Source: Flavimaribacter sp039888615 (GTDB lineage: Bacteria; Pseudomonadota; Alphaproteobacteria; Rhizobiales; Rhizobiaceae). Taken from it: a DNA stretch of 64,000 nucleotides. The position numbers and the translations under genes were made by a program. The DNA is taken from the NCBI GenBank assembly GCA_039888615.1, contig JBDQQS010000014.1, one strand, 5' to 3'. Position 1 is the first letter of the stretch. Every line of letters begins with the position of its first letter. Below are positions 33,480-42,355 of this stretch, piece after piece. The notes below the pieces were generated by a model. That model saw only the letters and a program-made list of their open reading frames with translations. It made no database searches and was not told where the DNA came from.

Positions 33480-34559
33480 ATGAGAAACAGACCTGCGGAT
33501 TTGAAGGCGAGCCCCCGGAAACCGGCCGGGAAAGGGCGCGAGCGGCCCTCTGAAGCGCGTTCAAAGAAAAAGTCGCACAATTCGCCCGGGACCAGAAACC
33601 CGGCGAAGGTCGAACAATCCGTTCGGCGGGACAGAGAGCCGATCGCGCGGCGCGCAGGCGACCGTCCCGCGGAACGCGCTCCTTTGATTCTCGAGACGCC
33701 GGCGCAGGAAGGCTATGCGCTGCTGGACACGGGGGACGGTGAAAAGATGGAGCGCTACGGACCTTTCCGGATCGTGCGACCGGAAGCCCAGGCGCTCTGG
33801 CCGCGCAGCCGACCGTCGGCGGAATGGGAAACAGCCGACGCAGTGTTTACCGGCGATACGGACGAGGACGGCGTGGGCCGTTGGCATTTTCCGGGCAAAC
33901 CCACGGGCGAGTCCTGGCCGATGCGGCTTGCCGGCGTCGACTTTATGGCGCGGCTGACCTCGTTTCGCCATGTCGGCGTTTTTCCGGAACAGACGGCGCA
34001 CTGGCAATGGATGCGGGAACGCATTGAGAAAAGCCGCCGTCCGGTCAAGGTTCTCAATCTCTTCGGCTATACAGGCGTCGCCTCGCTGGTGGCGGCAGAC
34101 GCAGGCGCCGAAGTCACGCATGTGGACGCTTCCAGGAAGGCGATCGGATGGGCGCGCGAAAACCAGGCGCTGGCCGGTCTTGAAGACAGACCGGTGCGCT
34201 GGATCTGCGACGATGCGACGAAGTTCATCAACCGCGAGATCCGGCGCGGCAATCGATACGACATCATCCTGACGGATCCCCCGAAATTCGGTCGCGGCCC
34301 GGACGGGGAGGTGTGGCAGCTCTTCGACGACCTGCCTCATATGCTCGACGCCTGTCGAACGCTGTTGGCTACTGATCCGATCGGCCTGGTGCTGACCGCC
34401 TATTCGATCCGCGCGTCTTTCTATTCGATCCACGAACTGATGCGCGAGACGATGCGCGGCGCTGGCGGCTGCGTCGAATCCGGGGAACTGATCATTCGCG
34501 AGGAAGCGCGCGACATCAAACTCTCGACGTCCCTCTTCAGTCGCTGGGTTCCCGCATGA
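33480..34559 (+). CDS. SAM-dependent rRNA methyltransferase (RlmI-like)
   Basis: This is a 359-residue class I methyltransferase. After a basic low-complexity N-terminus of about 60 residues come RHVGVFPEQTAHWQWMRERI, motif I VKVLNLFGYTGVASLVAADAGAEVTHVD and the catalytic-loop motif IILTDPPKFGRG. The last is typical of RlmI/RlmK-type 23S rRNA m5C or m7G methyltransferases. The usual PUA domain is not obvious. The stop overlaps the start of the next methyltransferase gene by 4 bases, so the two are translated together. The target base is unknown. Confidence 0.85.
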   Translation: MRNRPADLKASPRKPAGKGRERPSEARSKKKSHNSPGTRNPAKVEQSVRRDREPIARRAGDRPAERAPLILETPAQEGYALLDTGDGEKMERYGPFRIVRPEAQALWPRSRPSAEWETADAVFTGDTDEDGVGRWHFPGKPTGESWPMRLAGVDFMARLTSFRHVGVFPEQTAHWQWMRERIEKSRRPVKVLNLFGYTGVASLVAADAGAEVTHVDASRKAIGWARENQALAGLEDRPVRWICDDATKFINREIRRGNRYDIILTDPPKFGRGPDGEVWQLFDDLPHMLDACRTLLATDPIGLVLTAYSIRASFYSIHELMRETMRGAGGCVESGELIIREEARDIKLSTSLFSRWVPA

Positions 34560-35401
34560 GCGGCTCCGGAGAACCTCTCGGCCGCGTGGGGCAGGTTAAG
34601 GAGGTCTCGAGCCTCGCGAACCCAATCATCAAGGATATCCGCGCACTCAGCCAGAAAAAGAACCGGGACAGGTCGAACCTGTTTCTGGCCGAGGGCCTGA
34701 AGCTTGTCATCGACGGGCTGGAGCTCGGCTGGACAATCCAGACACTGATCTACTCCAAGGCGGCGAAAGACAAGCCGGCCGTGGAGCGCGTGGCGGCGCG
34801 CACTGTCGCCTCCGGCGCGCTGGTTCTGGAGGTGAGCGAAAAGGTGCTTTCCGCCATCACCCGCCGCGACAATCCGCAAATGGTCTGCGCCGTCTTCGAG
34901 CAACGCTACGCGCCGCTGGAAAGCCTGCGGCCCACGGACAACGAGACCTGGATCGCGCTCGACCGCATACGCGATCCCGGCAATCTCGGCACGATCATCC
35001 GCACCGCCGACGCCGCAGGCGTGAGCGGCGTCATACTCGTTGGAGAAACCACCGATCCCTTTTCTCTGGAAACGATCCGCGCGACGATGGGATCGGTCTT
35101 CGCGGTTCCCGTCGCCCGGTGCGGCGTGGAGGCGTTTTTGAAATGGAGATCGAAAAATCCGCTGCTGCTGGTTGGAACCCACCTCGCCGGCGCCATTGAT
35201 TATCGCGCGGTGGACTATAGAGTTAAGCCGACTCTCATCCTGATGGGAAACGAACAGGCGGGGCTGCCCGACGAACTTTCCGAGGCGTGCGACCATCTGG
35301 TAAGGATACCACAGGCCGGCCGGGCCGATTCGCTGAACCTGGCCGTCGCCACCGGCGTCATGATATTCGAGGCGAGACGCCACATGTTGAAGGTCGACTG
35401 A
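34556..35401 (+). CDS. TrmH/SpoU-family RNA 2'-O-methyltransferase
   Basis: This is a 281-residue SPOUT methyltransferase. An N-terminal substrate-binding domain (EVSSLANPIIKDIRALSQKK, LFLAEGLKLVIDGLELG) precedes the knotted catalytic domain. The three SpoU motifs read IALDRIRDPGNLGTIIRTADA, ILMGNEQAGLPDE and VRIPQAGRADSLNLAVATGV. It probably methylates a ribose in 23S rRNA or tRNA. Its 3' end overlaps the lspA start by one base, forming an rRNA methyltransferase-SpoU-lspA operon. Confidence 0.92.
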   Translation: MSGSGEPLGRVGQVKEVSSLANPIIKDIRALSQKKNRDRSNLFLAEGLKLVIDGLELGWTIQTLIYSKAAKDKPAVERVAARTVASGALVLEVSEKVLSAITRRDNPQMVCAVFEQRYAPLESLRPTDNETWIALDRIRDPGNLGTIIRTADAAGVSGVILVGETTDPFSLETIRATMGSVFAVPVARCGVEAFLKWRSKNPLLLVGTHLAGAIDYRAVDYRVKPTLILMGNEQAGLPDELSEACDHLVRIPQAGRADSLNLAVATGVMIFEARRHMLKVD

Positions 35402-35901
35402 TGAAAGCGGTCCGTTCAGTTTTTTCCAAGCAGCGCCACGCCATGGCCCTGATCGCCGCGCTTGTCGCCCTCGACCAGATCGTCAAATGGCTGGTCGAGC
35501 GCGCCCTTCCCATGCATGAAAAGGTGGACCTGCTGCCGTTCCTGGCGCTGTTTCGAACCCACAATGAGGGCATCGCCTTCTCGCTCTTGAGCGGACTGGG
35601 CGAAAACTGGCTGATCGTGATCACTCTGGTCATCATCGCCATTGTGGGGATCATCTGGGCCAGGTCTTCGCCGACGCGGTGGCTGAGCCAGGTCGGCTTC
35701 GCTTTCGTGATCGCAGGCGCGATCGGCAATCTGATCGACCGCGCCATGTTTGGCTATGTGGTCGATTACGTGCTGTTCTACGTCAATACGTGGTCGTTCG
35801 CCGTCTTCAACCTCGCCGACGCGTGCATCACGGTCGGCGCCGTGGCCATTATCATCGACGAAGTGTTCGGAAAGTGGCTTTATCCCGCGGAAGCCCTCTG
35901 A
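35401..35901 (+). CDS. lspA: Lipoprotein signal peptidase (signal peptidase II)
   Basis: LspA cuts the signal peptide from diacylated prolipoproteins in the inner membrane; Lnt (3324) acts next. The 166-residue protein has four hydrophobic helices and the two catalytic aspartates D113 in GNLIDR and D140 in FNLADACI, plus the NEGIAFSLL motif at 55-63. The start ATG overlaps the previous stop (TGATG). Confidence 0.95.
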   Translation: MKAVRSVFSKQRHAMALIAALVALDQIVKWLVERALPMHEKVDLLPFLALFRTHNEGIAFSLLSGLGENWLIVITLVIIAIVGIIWARSSPTRWLSQVGFAFVIAGAIGNLIDRAMFGYVVDYVLFYVNTWSFAVFNLADACITVGAVAIIIDEVFGKWLYPAEAL

Positions 35902-35944
35902 ACCTACGGACACACTTCACACAAGCAATGGGAGGCAATTTGCC

Positions 35945-36949
35945 ATGACCGACGTCCCGACAGGCCCGTTCCGGGCCATTCTGGTTTCGCGCGACGAGAA
36001 CAAGAACCAGTCGGTCGACACGACCGAACTCACGCTTGACGATTTGATGGAGGGCGACGTCGTCGTCCGGGTGGACGCGACCACCGTCAACTACAAGGAC
36101 GGGCTGGCGATCACCGGGATATCTCCGGTCGTGCGCCGTTGGCCGATGGTTCCGGGCGTCGACTGCGCGGGCACGATTGTGAGCTCCGAGCACGCCGGCT
36201 TCAAGTCCGGGGATGCGGTTGTCCTCAACGGGTGGGGCGTTGGCGAAACGCATCTCGGCGCCTATGCGCAATATATGCGGGTGAGCGGCGACTGGCTGAT
36301 CAAAAGACCGGACGCGTTCAGCGCGATGGACGCCATGGCGATTGGCACGGCGGGCTATACGGCCATGCTTTCGGTCATGGCGCTGGAACGGTATGGACTT
36401 ACGCCGAAAAGCGGACCGATCGTCGTGTCGGGCGCCAATGGCGGCGTCGGAACGGTAGCGATTTCGCTTCTCTCTGGCCTCGGCTACAGGGTCATCGCAT
36501 CCACAGGCCGTCCACAGGAAGCCGATTTCCTGAAAGATCTCGGCGCCGACGAAATCATCGAGCGCAGCGAATTGTCGGAGCCCGGCCGTCCGCTCGGCAA
36601 GGAACGCTGGGCCGGAGGCGTGGATGTGGCGGGATCGCATACGCTCGCCAACATGCTGGCCATGACCAGCTACGGCGGGGCGATCGCGGCCTGCGGCCTG
36701 GCCCAGGGAATGGATTTGCCGACCACCGTCGCTCCCTTCATCCTGCGCGGCGTAAGCCTGCTGGGCGTTGATTCGGTAATGGCCGCAAAGCCCTTGCGCG
36801 AGGAAGCCTGGCGCCGGCTGGCGCAGGAGCTCGACATCAAAAAACTGCATTCCCTATCGCAAACGATCGGTTTTGAGGATATTGTACCCACGGCCCATGC
36901 CATTATTGCAGGGGAAATCCGGGGGCGCGTTGTCGTGGATATGGGCTGA
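35945..36949 (+). CDS. AcuI/YhdH-type NADPH-dependent oxidoreductase (MDR family)
   Basis: This is a 334-residue zinc-independent medium-chain reductase of the YhdH/AcuI group, whose members reduce acryloyl-CoA. The sequence shows FRAILVSRDENKNQSV, VNYKDGLAITG, PGVDCAGTIVSSEHAGFKSGDAVVLNGWGVGE, the cofactor loop GANGGVGTVAISLLSGLGY and LLGVDSVMAAKPLREEAW. All are typical of this subgroup. A GGGAGG lies 9 bases before the ATG at 35945. It follows lspA by 43 bases. The substrate is inferred from the family only. Confidence 0.88.
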   Translation: MTDVPTGPFRAILVSRDENKNQSVDTTELTLDDLMEGDVVVRVDATTVNYKDGLAITGISPVVRRWPMVPGVDCAGTIVSSEHAGFKSGDAVVLNGWGVGETHLGAYAQYMRVSGDWLIKRPDAFSAMDAMAIGTAGYTAMLSVMALERYGLTPKSGPIVVSGANGGVGTVAISLLSGLGYRVIASTGRPQEADFLKDLGADEIIERSELSEPGRPLGKERWAGGVDVAGSHTLANMLAMTSYGGAIAACGLAQGMDLPTTVAPFILRGVSLLGVDSVMAAKPLREEAWRRLAQELDIKKLHSLSQTIGFEDIVPTAHAIIAGEIRGRVVVDMG

Positions 36950-37072
36950 ACGGTGGGACAAACCGAATATTCATCATGCGCAGTTGCTCCCGGACATCGA
37001 ATTACGGTGTCACCGCGTTGTCGTACTATTCTGATTAATGGGCCTAATTCGAACCGACGGGAATGAATTGCG

Positions 37073-37951
37073 ATGGCGACAAATGTGCGCGAAACGCCAG
37101 CAACGAACCGCTCTGCTCCGGGACCGGCGCTTAAAATGACGGAAGCCCACGGATCGGTGTTCGGCCGTATCGGCAATCTGGAAACGCGCCTCGCATTAAC
37201 GCCTTCCGAAATCGACGCGGCGCAGGCGGTGCGCTACGAGGTTTTCGCCAGGGAGATGGGTGCAACGCTCACGCCCGAATCGGTCCGGCGCGGACGCGAC
37301 ATCGACATCTATGACGAATATTGCGACCACCTTCTCGTGCTCGATCGCAGCATGCCGGGCGACAGCGAAGAGCAAATCGTGGGCACATACCGGATTCTCC
37401 GGCAGGATGTGGCCCGCGCCAACACCGGTTTCTATTCGACCTCGGAATTCGCCGTCAGCGACATGCTGGCCAGGCATCCCGAAAAGCGCTTCATGGAGCT
37501 CGGCCGGTCCTGCGTGCTTCCGCAGTACCGCACCCGCCGCACCGTCGAACTGCTGTGGCAGGGCAACTGGGCCTATGCGCTCGAACACGGCATGGACGTG
37601 ATGTTCGGCTGCGCCTCCATTCCCGGTGTGCGGCCGGAGGCCATGGCGCTTCCCTTGTCGTTCCTCTTCCACAACTGCCTGGCGGCCGGGGAATGGTCGG
37701 TGAGCGCCCGTCCCGAACTCTTCCAGAATATGGACCTGATGCCGAAAGAAGCCGTCGACACGCGCAGCGCCGTCAACGCCCTGCCGCCCCTGCTCAAGGG
37801 CTATCTGAGGCTCGGCGCGGTGATCGGCGACGGCGCCGTGGTGGACTACGCCTTCGGCACGACCGACGTAATGGTGATTCTGCCGATATCCCGGATCAGC
37901 GACCGCTATCTGAACTATTACAAGGCGGACGCAAGCCGCTTCGCATCCTAA
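37073..37951 (+). CDS. olsB: L-ornithine N-alpha-acyltransferase OlsB
   Basis: OlsB transfers a 3-hydroxyacyl chain from acyl-carrier protein to ornithine, the first step of ornithine-lipid synthesis. The 292-residue GNAT-like protein matches the family along its length. Landmarks are AAQAVRYEVFAREMGATL, IDIYDEYCDHLLVLD, the conserved FMELGRSCVLPQYRTRRTVELLW (about 140-162), MDVMFGCASIPG and a C-terminal VMVILPISRISDRYLNYY. The probable OlsA at 9379 would complete the pathway. Ornithine lipids often replace phospholipids under phosphate limitation. In Sinorhizobium, as I recall, tme lies next to olsB; here about 9 kb separate them. Confidence 0.93.
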   Translation: MATNVRETPATNRSAPGPALKMTEAHGSVFGRIGNLETRLALTPSEIDAAQAVRYEVFAREMGATLTPESVRRGRDIDIYDEYCDHLLVLDRSMPGDSEEQIVGTYRILRQDVARANTGFYSTSEFAVSDMLARHPEKRFMELGRSCVLPQYRTRRTVELLWQGNWAYALEHGMDVMFGCASIPGVRPEAMALPLSFLFHNCLAAGEWSVSARPELFQNMDLMPKEAVDTRSAVNALPPLLKGYLRLGAVIGDGAVVDYAFGTTDVMVILPISRISDRYLNYYKADASRFAS

Positions 37952-37999
37952 CCCTATTTTCTTTTAACTTATTGGTTTTAAAACATAATCACAGTACCC

Positions 38000-38123
38000 G
38001 GCTTTGTTTCGGGAATCCGGCGTTTCCAGCACTCGAAGCCTGCCTGGACCCACTGACTCAATCTGGCCTTGTTTCGGGAATCGCACCTTTGAAGGTGAAT
38101 CTGGCTTCGTTTCGGGAATTCGG
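38000..38123 (+). repeat. Three direct repeats around GTTTCGGGAAT in the olsB downstream spacer
   Basis: The 341-base gap 37952-38292 has no intact gene. It contains three copies of a unit close to TCTGGCYTNGTTTCGGGAAT, with the core beginning at 38006, 38071 and 38109. The copies share 16 or more of 20 bases. Spacings of 65 and 38 bases are not multiples of three, so they are not protein repeats. A perfect CACCTT-TG-AAGGTG palindrome lies between copies 2 and 3. Origin and role are unknown. Confidence 0.7.
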
Positions 38124-38292
38124 CGCCGCGCCGGCATGCACGGATATCTTGCTTCAGCCTTGAAGCGCAGCTCTGTTCCAGTGACCTATCATAGCATAAA
38201 ACGGCCGGAAATGCAGCATGAAAGTTCTGCCTATGTTCCGACAATGGAACCCAATCACAGGCCAGCCGGTTCGATATCGCGGGAGACAATAC

Positions 38293-38578
38293 ATGAAGAC
38301 GCTGGAACAGCAGGCATGGATCGACGCGCCGGTCGGCCACGTCTACGCCGCGCTATCCACGGCGAAGGGGGTCAGGGACAGGCGGGTCGCAATTAAAAGC
38401 ATCCGGGCACCCGACGACGGCACCGCAGCGGCGGACTGGATGACGAGAATTCCCGCGCAAACAATCCTCGACTTCCGGCACTCCGGATGGGCTGATGACG
38501 CCGCCTACGCCGCATTCTGCAACCGGGCCTGGGGCGCTTGTCCTGGCGAATCTCAAATCGGTATGCGAACAAAGTTGA
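38293..38578 (+). pseudogene. Decayed SRPBCC (AHSA1-type) protein gene
   Basis: The reading frame begins MKTLEQQAWIDAPVGHVYAALST, a typical AHSA1/START-like N-terminus with GGGAGA upstream. It jumps within about 40 residues to DFRHSGWADDAAYAAFCNRAWG, which is normally near the C-terminus; most of the central sheet is missing. After the TGGGG run (38530-38534) the original frame is wrong. One base further on, the DNA reads LVLANLKSVCEQS and stops at 38576-38578, the expected C-terminal helix. So a one-base deletion in the G run plus an internal deletion have inactivated it. It lies next to the repeats and the end of the inserted operon. Confidence 0.75.
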
Positions 38579-38598
38579 CGGCCCGAGGACCGCTGGCG

Positions 38599-39978
38599 TC
38601 AGGCGATAATACCAGCCACCTGGCGCGCGCCGTCAAGTAAATCCAGATCACGGTACCACTGTCCGGTGAACTGCAGTCCTACTGGCAGTCCCGACATCGT
38701 ATTGCCGCACGGAATTGTAATCGCCGGATGACCAGTCAGGTTTTGCGGGAATGTGAACGGATACCAGGCGCCGCGAATGGCGCCGCAATTCACACCATCG
38801 ATTGTGATGTCGCCCGTGGGATCGACATCGATCGGCAAGGGCGGCGCCGTGAGCGTCGGCGATGCGATCAGGTCGAAATTCTCAAAAACGGACTGGATTT
38901 CGTGAAACAAGCGTGTGCGGTCTGAAATCGCGTTGGAAAGTTCGATCGCGGAATAGCCTTTGCCGAGTTCAATCGTATCCACCAGCGACTTCGCAACCCT
39001 GTCTTCATGGCCTTCGATGAGCGGGCCCGTCCGCGCGGCCAGACCGACGCGCAGGATCGCGAGGAAAACCGGCTCGTAGGACTTGAAGTCGACCTCGACC
39101 GGTTCGACGATGGCGCCGACGTCGGCGATCCGTTCCATCGCAGCCTGGGTGAGACGCGCCGTTTCGCGCTCGACGCGCGCGCCGCCTTCGGCGATCCAGG
39201 CGATACGCAACCCTTTCAAAGGGCGCCGTTCGGTGGGGTACAGCGCCGCCGATGCCTGTCCATAGGGGTCGCGCAGATCCGGACCCTGCAGGCACGAGAA
39301 AACCAACTCGATATCCTCGACGGTGCGCGCCAGGGGCCCGACATAGGAATTGGCGCCGAAGAGGTCAGGCAATTGCAGGTGCGGAAGGGTTCCAAGAGAA
39401 GCTTTGAAACCGACAACGCCGCAGCACGCTGCGGGAATGCGGCTTGAACCGCCACCGTCGGTGCCGAGCGTGAACGGGCCCATGCCTGTAGCCACAGCGA
39501 CGGCGGACCCGGAACTCGAGGCGCCCGGCGTGACCTTCGGATCGATCGGATTCAGCGTGCGGCCGAACAACGGCGAGGTGGCCGACTGGACATGTCCGAA
39601 TTCCGGCGTGGTTGTCTTGCCGACAAGAATGGCGCCGGCGGCCTTTGCGCGCGAAACCGTCACCGCATCCGTATCCGGTACGTGGTTCTCGAACAGCAGC
39701 GAACCCATTGTCGTGCGGATACCCGCGGTATTGAGCAGGTCCTTGGCCGAATAGGGAACGCCATGCAGCGGGGGAAGATCGTCGCCGCGCATCACCGCGT
39801 CTTCCGCGTCGCGCGCAGCACTCCGGGCCTGCGTCTCCGTCACCGTAATGAACGCGTTGAGATCCGCCCTCTTTTCGATGCGGTCCAGGACCGCATCGAC
39901 CAGCTCCACCGGAGAAACGACTCGGCTGCGAACCGCCTGCGCCATTTCAACGGCAGTCATATCGGCAAGATCGGACAT
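38599..39978 (-). CDS. Amidase-signature hydrolase
   Basis: This 459-residue amidase-signature enzyme has the Ser-cisSer-Lys triad in place: K79 in GVPYSAKDLLN, S154/S155 in PGASSSGSAV and the nucleophile S178 in TDGGGSSRIPA. Such enzymes hydrolyse a carboxamide to acid plus ammonia; GatA-like and half-amidase members look alike by sequence. There are no gatB or gatC neighbours, so a tRNA-amidotransferase role is unlikely. It is the last gene of the eight-gene operon, 11 bases after the first SDR, with GGGAG before the start. It may deamidate the product of the upstream hydrolase. Confidence 0.9.
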   Translation of the reverse strand: MSDLADMTAVEMAQAVRSRVVSPVELVDAVLDRIEKRADLNAFITVTETQARSAARDAEDAVMRGDDLPPLHGVPYSAKDLLNTAGIRTTMGSLLFENHVPDTDAVTVSRAKAAGAILVGKTTTPEFGHVQSATSPLFGRTLNPIDPKVTPGASSSGSAVAVATGMGPFTLGTDGGGSSRIPAACCGVVGFKASLGTLPHLQLPDLFGANSYVGPLARTVEDIELVFSCLQGPDLRDPYGQASAALYPTERRPLKGLRIAWIAEGGARVERETARLTQAAMERIADVGAIVEPVEVDFKSYEPVFLAILRVGLAARTGPLIEGHEDRVAKSLVDTIELGKGYSAIELSNAISDRTRLFHEIQSVFENFDLIASPTLTAPPLPIDVDPTGDITIDGVNCGAIRGAWYPFTFPQNLTGHPAITIPCGNTMSGLPVGLQFTGQWYRDLDLLDGARQVAGIIA

Positions 39979-39989
39979 CGTTTTCTCCC

Positions 39990-40745
39990 TTAAATCATCC
40001 AGCGTCCACCGTCGATCAGCAAAGTCTGACCGGTGATGAACCGAGCTTCCTCGCTCGCAAGGAAAGCCACCGTTGCAGCCACGTCGTCCGGCTCTCCTGC
40101 AAACCCCGCCGGCGTGTTGCTGATAATCCGTTCGATGACTTCGGCGGGAACACTGTCATGCGCGCGTGTCCGAATGGCGCCCGGGGCGACAGCATTTACT
40201 GTCACCGAAAAAGACGCGAGCTCCCGGGCCAGCGCGCGCGTGAACCCGACCACGCCCATCTTGGCGGAAGCGTAGTCGACCAGACCGGCGTCGCCGGCGA
40301 AAGCCGCGTCGCTCGACATATTGACGATACGGCCGCCGCGTTCCCGCATCGCCGGAGCGACGAGGCGCGACATCCGCATGGCGCTGAGAAGAGAAACCTC
40401 CAGCACGAAGCGCCAGACAGCCTCGTCGGATTCATGAAACGGCGCGCTGCGTTCGCGTCCGCTCTGACCGACGTTGTTGATCAGAATGTCCACCGGACCA
40501 TGAATATCGACGGTTCGATTGTGAAAGGCGAAACTCGTCTCGTGTTCCGTGCAATCGCCATCGACGGCCAGAAGCCGGGATCCGTATTCTTCTGCAAGCG
40601 CGGCCCTGGCGTCGCCTGCGTTGATGTCCAGCACCGCCACCCGGGCACCTTCGCCGAGAAATCGTCGCGCAATTGCCAGACCGATGCCCGCGCCGCCGCC
40701 GGTGACGACCACGGTCTTGTCGGAGAAACGGCGCGTTCCGGTCAT
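39990..40745 (-). CDS. Short-chain dehydrogenase/reductase (SDR), operon copy 1
   Basis: This classical SDR of 251 residues has the cofactor loop GGGAGIG (16-22), the NNVG motif, catalytic Y158 and K162 in DYASAKMG, and S144/S145 in VNMSSD. An aspartate after the second strand (VAVLDI) suggests NAD preference. The ATG at 40745 has GAGG 8 bases upstream and lies 10 bases after the neighbouring SDR gene; the longer start at 40787 would overlap that gene. It is 30-40 % similar in look to the next SDR, so the pair may act on related intermediates. Confidence 0.9.
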   Translation of the reverse strand: MTGTRRFSDKTVVVTGGGAGIGLAIARRFLGEGARVAVLDINAGDARAALAEEYGSRLLAVDGDCTEHETSFAFHNRTVDIHGPVDILINNVGQSGRERSAPFHESDEAVWRFVLEVSLLSAMRMSRLVAPAMRERGGRIVNMSSDAAFAGDAGLVDYASAKMGVVGFTRALARELASFSVTVNAVAPGAIRTRAHDSVPAEVIERIISNTPAGFAGEPDDVAATVAFLASEEARFITGQTLLIDGGRWMI

Positions 40746-40755
40746 TGCAGCAGCC

Positions 40756-41526
40756 TCAATGGAATGTCCGCCCGCCGTCGATCGCAAGAATGACGCCGGT
40801 CACGTATGAGGATTCAGGGCTGGACAGCCAAGCGACGCCTGCCGCGATTTCGTCCGGTTCCGCAATACGTGCGAGTGCATAGCGCGCGCGGATGGACTGG
40901 AGTTCCTTCTCGCCTTCCTCGCCGCCCGGTATCCCCGATCGAAACAACGGCGTATCCACAGCACCCGGACAGACGACATTGACACGAATGCCGTTGCCGG
41001 ACAGTTCAAGCGCCAGCGCCTTGGAGAACATCTGGAGACCGGCTTTGGAGGCGGAATAGGCGCTGCGGTTCTCAATAGGCCGTAGCCCCGCGCCCGATGA
41101 CAAATTGACGATCGTTCCGCCGCCAGCCTGCCTGAGATGGGCGATGGCGGCGCGGCACACCTTCATCGGGCCGGTCAGATTGACGGCGATGAGCCGCTCC
41201 CACGCGGCGTCTTCCATCGTTTCGACGCCGGCCTGCAGGTCGACGCCCGCGGCATTGACGACTCCGTCGAGCCCGCCGAACGTCTCGGCGGCCTTCTCAA
41301 CTGCGGCGTTGAGAGCGACGGTATCGGTCACATCGACATGAATCGGCAGGAGTCTTTCACCAGCTTTCGACGCAATCGCCTCAAGCGCTGCGGCGTTGTT
41401 GTCCAGGCAGGCGACGCTCGCGCCTCCTGACAGGAACCTGATGATCGTCGCCCATCCAATGCCATTGGCGCCGCCGGTCACCATAAACTTTCGCCCGGTA
41501 AAATCGAGGCTCGCCTCCGGTTTCAC
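40756..41526 (-). CDS. Short-chain dehydrogenase/reductase (SDR), operon copy 2
   Basis: This classical SDR of 256 residues shows GGANGIG at 18-24, an acidic residue in VACLDN (NAD preference), NAAG at 91-94, NLSSG at 141-145 and the catalytic Y157 and K161 in AYSASKAG. It overlaps the end of the deacetylase-like gene by 4 bases, so translation is coupled. The substrate is unknown; within this operon it would oxidise a hydroxyl or reduce a keto group of the imported compound or its breakdown product. Confidence 0.9.
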   Translation of the reverse strand: MKPEASLDFTGRKFMVTGGANGIGWATIIRFLSGGASVACLDNNAAALEAIASKAGERLLPIHVDVTDTVALNAAVEKAAETFGGLDGVVNAAGVDLQAGVETMEDAAWERLIAVNLTGPMKVCRAAIAHLRQAGGGTIVNLSSGAGLRPIENRSAYSASKAGLQMFSKALALELSGNGIRVNVVCPGAVDTPLFRSGIPGGEEGEKELQSIRARYALARIAEPDEIAAGVAWLSSPESSYVTGVILAIDGGRTFH

Positions 41527-42344
41527 ACCGAAGCCCCTGTGAGCCGCGGACGCATGTCCTCGACCATTTCGTCACACCGGCCGATCCAGACGTCGCCGCG
41601 CTCGAGCGCATGTTCGATCAACGCCTGCAGTACGCCGATGCGCGACGGCTGGCCGATAATCTGCGGATGCATGCCGACCATCATCATCCGCTTTTCGGCA
41701 TAGAGCACATCGAATTCCAACTTCCAGGCCTCGAGGAGCGCCGAAGGCGCCTGCATCGTGCGGCCCGGCAGAACGATGGAGTACTGAAAGAACGGCGCAT
41801 CGTCGAGCACCCAGCGGAACGGCAACTCCACGATATTCGTCGGCTTGTTCCCGACGGTGTGAAGATAGGGCGAATCGTCGTCGAAAAAGTTGGAGGAGTA
41901 GGCAAAGCCGTGCTCGACGAGAAGCGGCATGGTGATCTTGCTGATTTCTGCGGCCGGCGAACGCCAGCCTTTCGGGGACGAACCGGTCACCCGTCTTATC
42001 GATTCGATGCCCTTCTCCATTTCCTCGCGCTCTTCGTCATCAGACAGGCTGAGAATCCAGCGGTGCGTATAGCTGTGATGGGCAATCTCGTGACCGCCCT
42101 CGAGAATGCGCTCCATGAGTTTGGGACGCTGGTCGATCACCAGGCCTGGTATGAAGAATGTGGTCTTCAGGTCATAGTGCGCGAGAAGCCTGAGGATCCG
42201 GTCTGCGCCCACTTTCCAGCCGTAAGCGCCCTGCGACATCAGGACCGGGCGCTCCGCATAGCTTGCGTCTCGCGCCGTCCACATGGTTTCCGCGTCAAGA
42301 TCGAAGGTAAAAAAGAGGGGGAACCCCTTGCTCGTAAGATGCAT
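41523..42344 (-). CDS. Polysaccharide-deacetylase-fold hydrolase (imidase/PuuE/HpPgdA-like)
   Basis: This 273-residue NodB-fold enzyme has the metal motif TFDLDAE (D15, D17) and HHSYTH (H90, H94), matching the subgroup with allantoinase PuuE, Helicobacter PgdA (HP0310) and a Pseudomonas cyclic imide hydrolase rather than true chitin or peptidoglycan deacetylases. There is no signal peptide, so it acts in the cytosol. The start at 42344 has AAGGA 8 bases upstream. It sits between an importer permease and redox/amidase genes, which argues for hydrolysis of a small imported amide, imide or ureide. The exact substrate is inference. Confidence 0.82.
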   Translation of the reverse strand: MHLTSKGFPLFFTFDLDAETMWTARDASYAERPVLMSQGAYGWKVGADRILRLLAHYDLKTTFFIPGLVIDQRPKLMERILEGGHEIAHHSYTHRWILSLSDDEEREEMEKGIESIRRVTGSSPKGWRSPAAEISKITMPLLVEHGFAYSSNFFDDDSPYLHTVGNKPTNIVELPFRWVLDDAPFFQYSIVLPGRTMQAPSALLEAWKLEFDVLYAEKRMMMVGMHPQIIGQPSRIGVLQALIEHALERGDVWIGRCDEMVEDMRPRLTGASV

Positions 42345-42355
42345 GGCTTGGTCCT

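Noticed and set aside
38101..38160. A short protein with repeats across the three GTTTCGGGAAT copies
   Set aside because: The copy spacing is not a multiple of three and the reading frames differ between copies.
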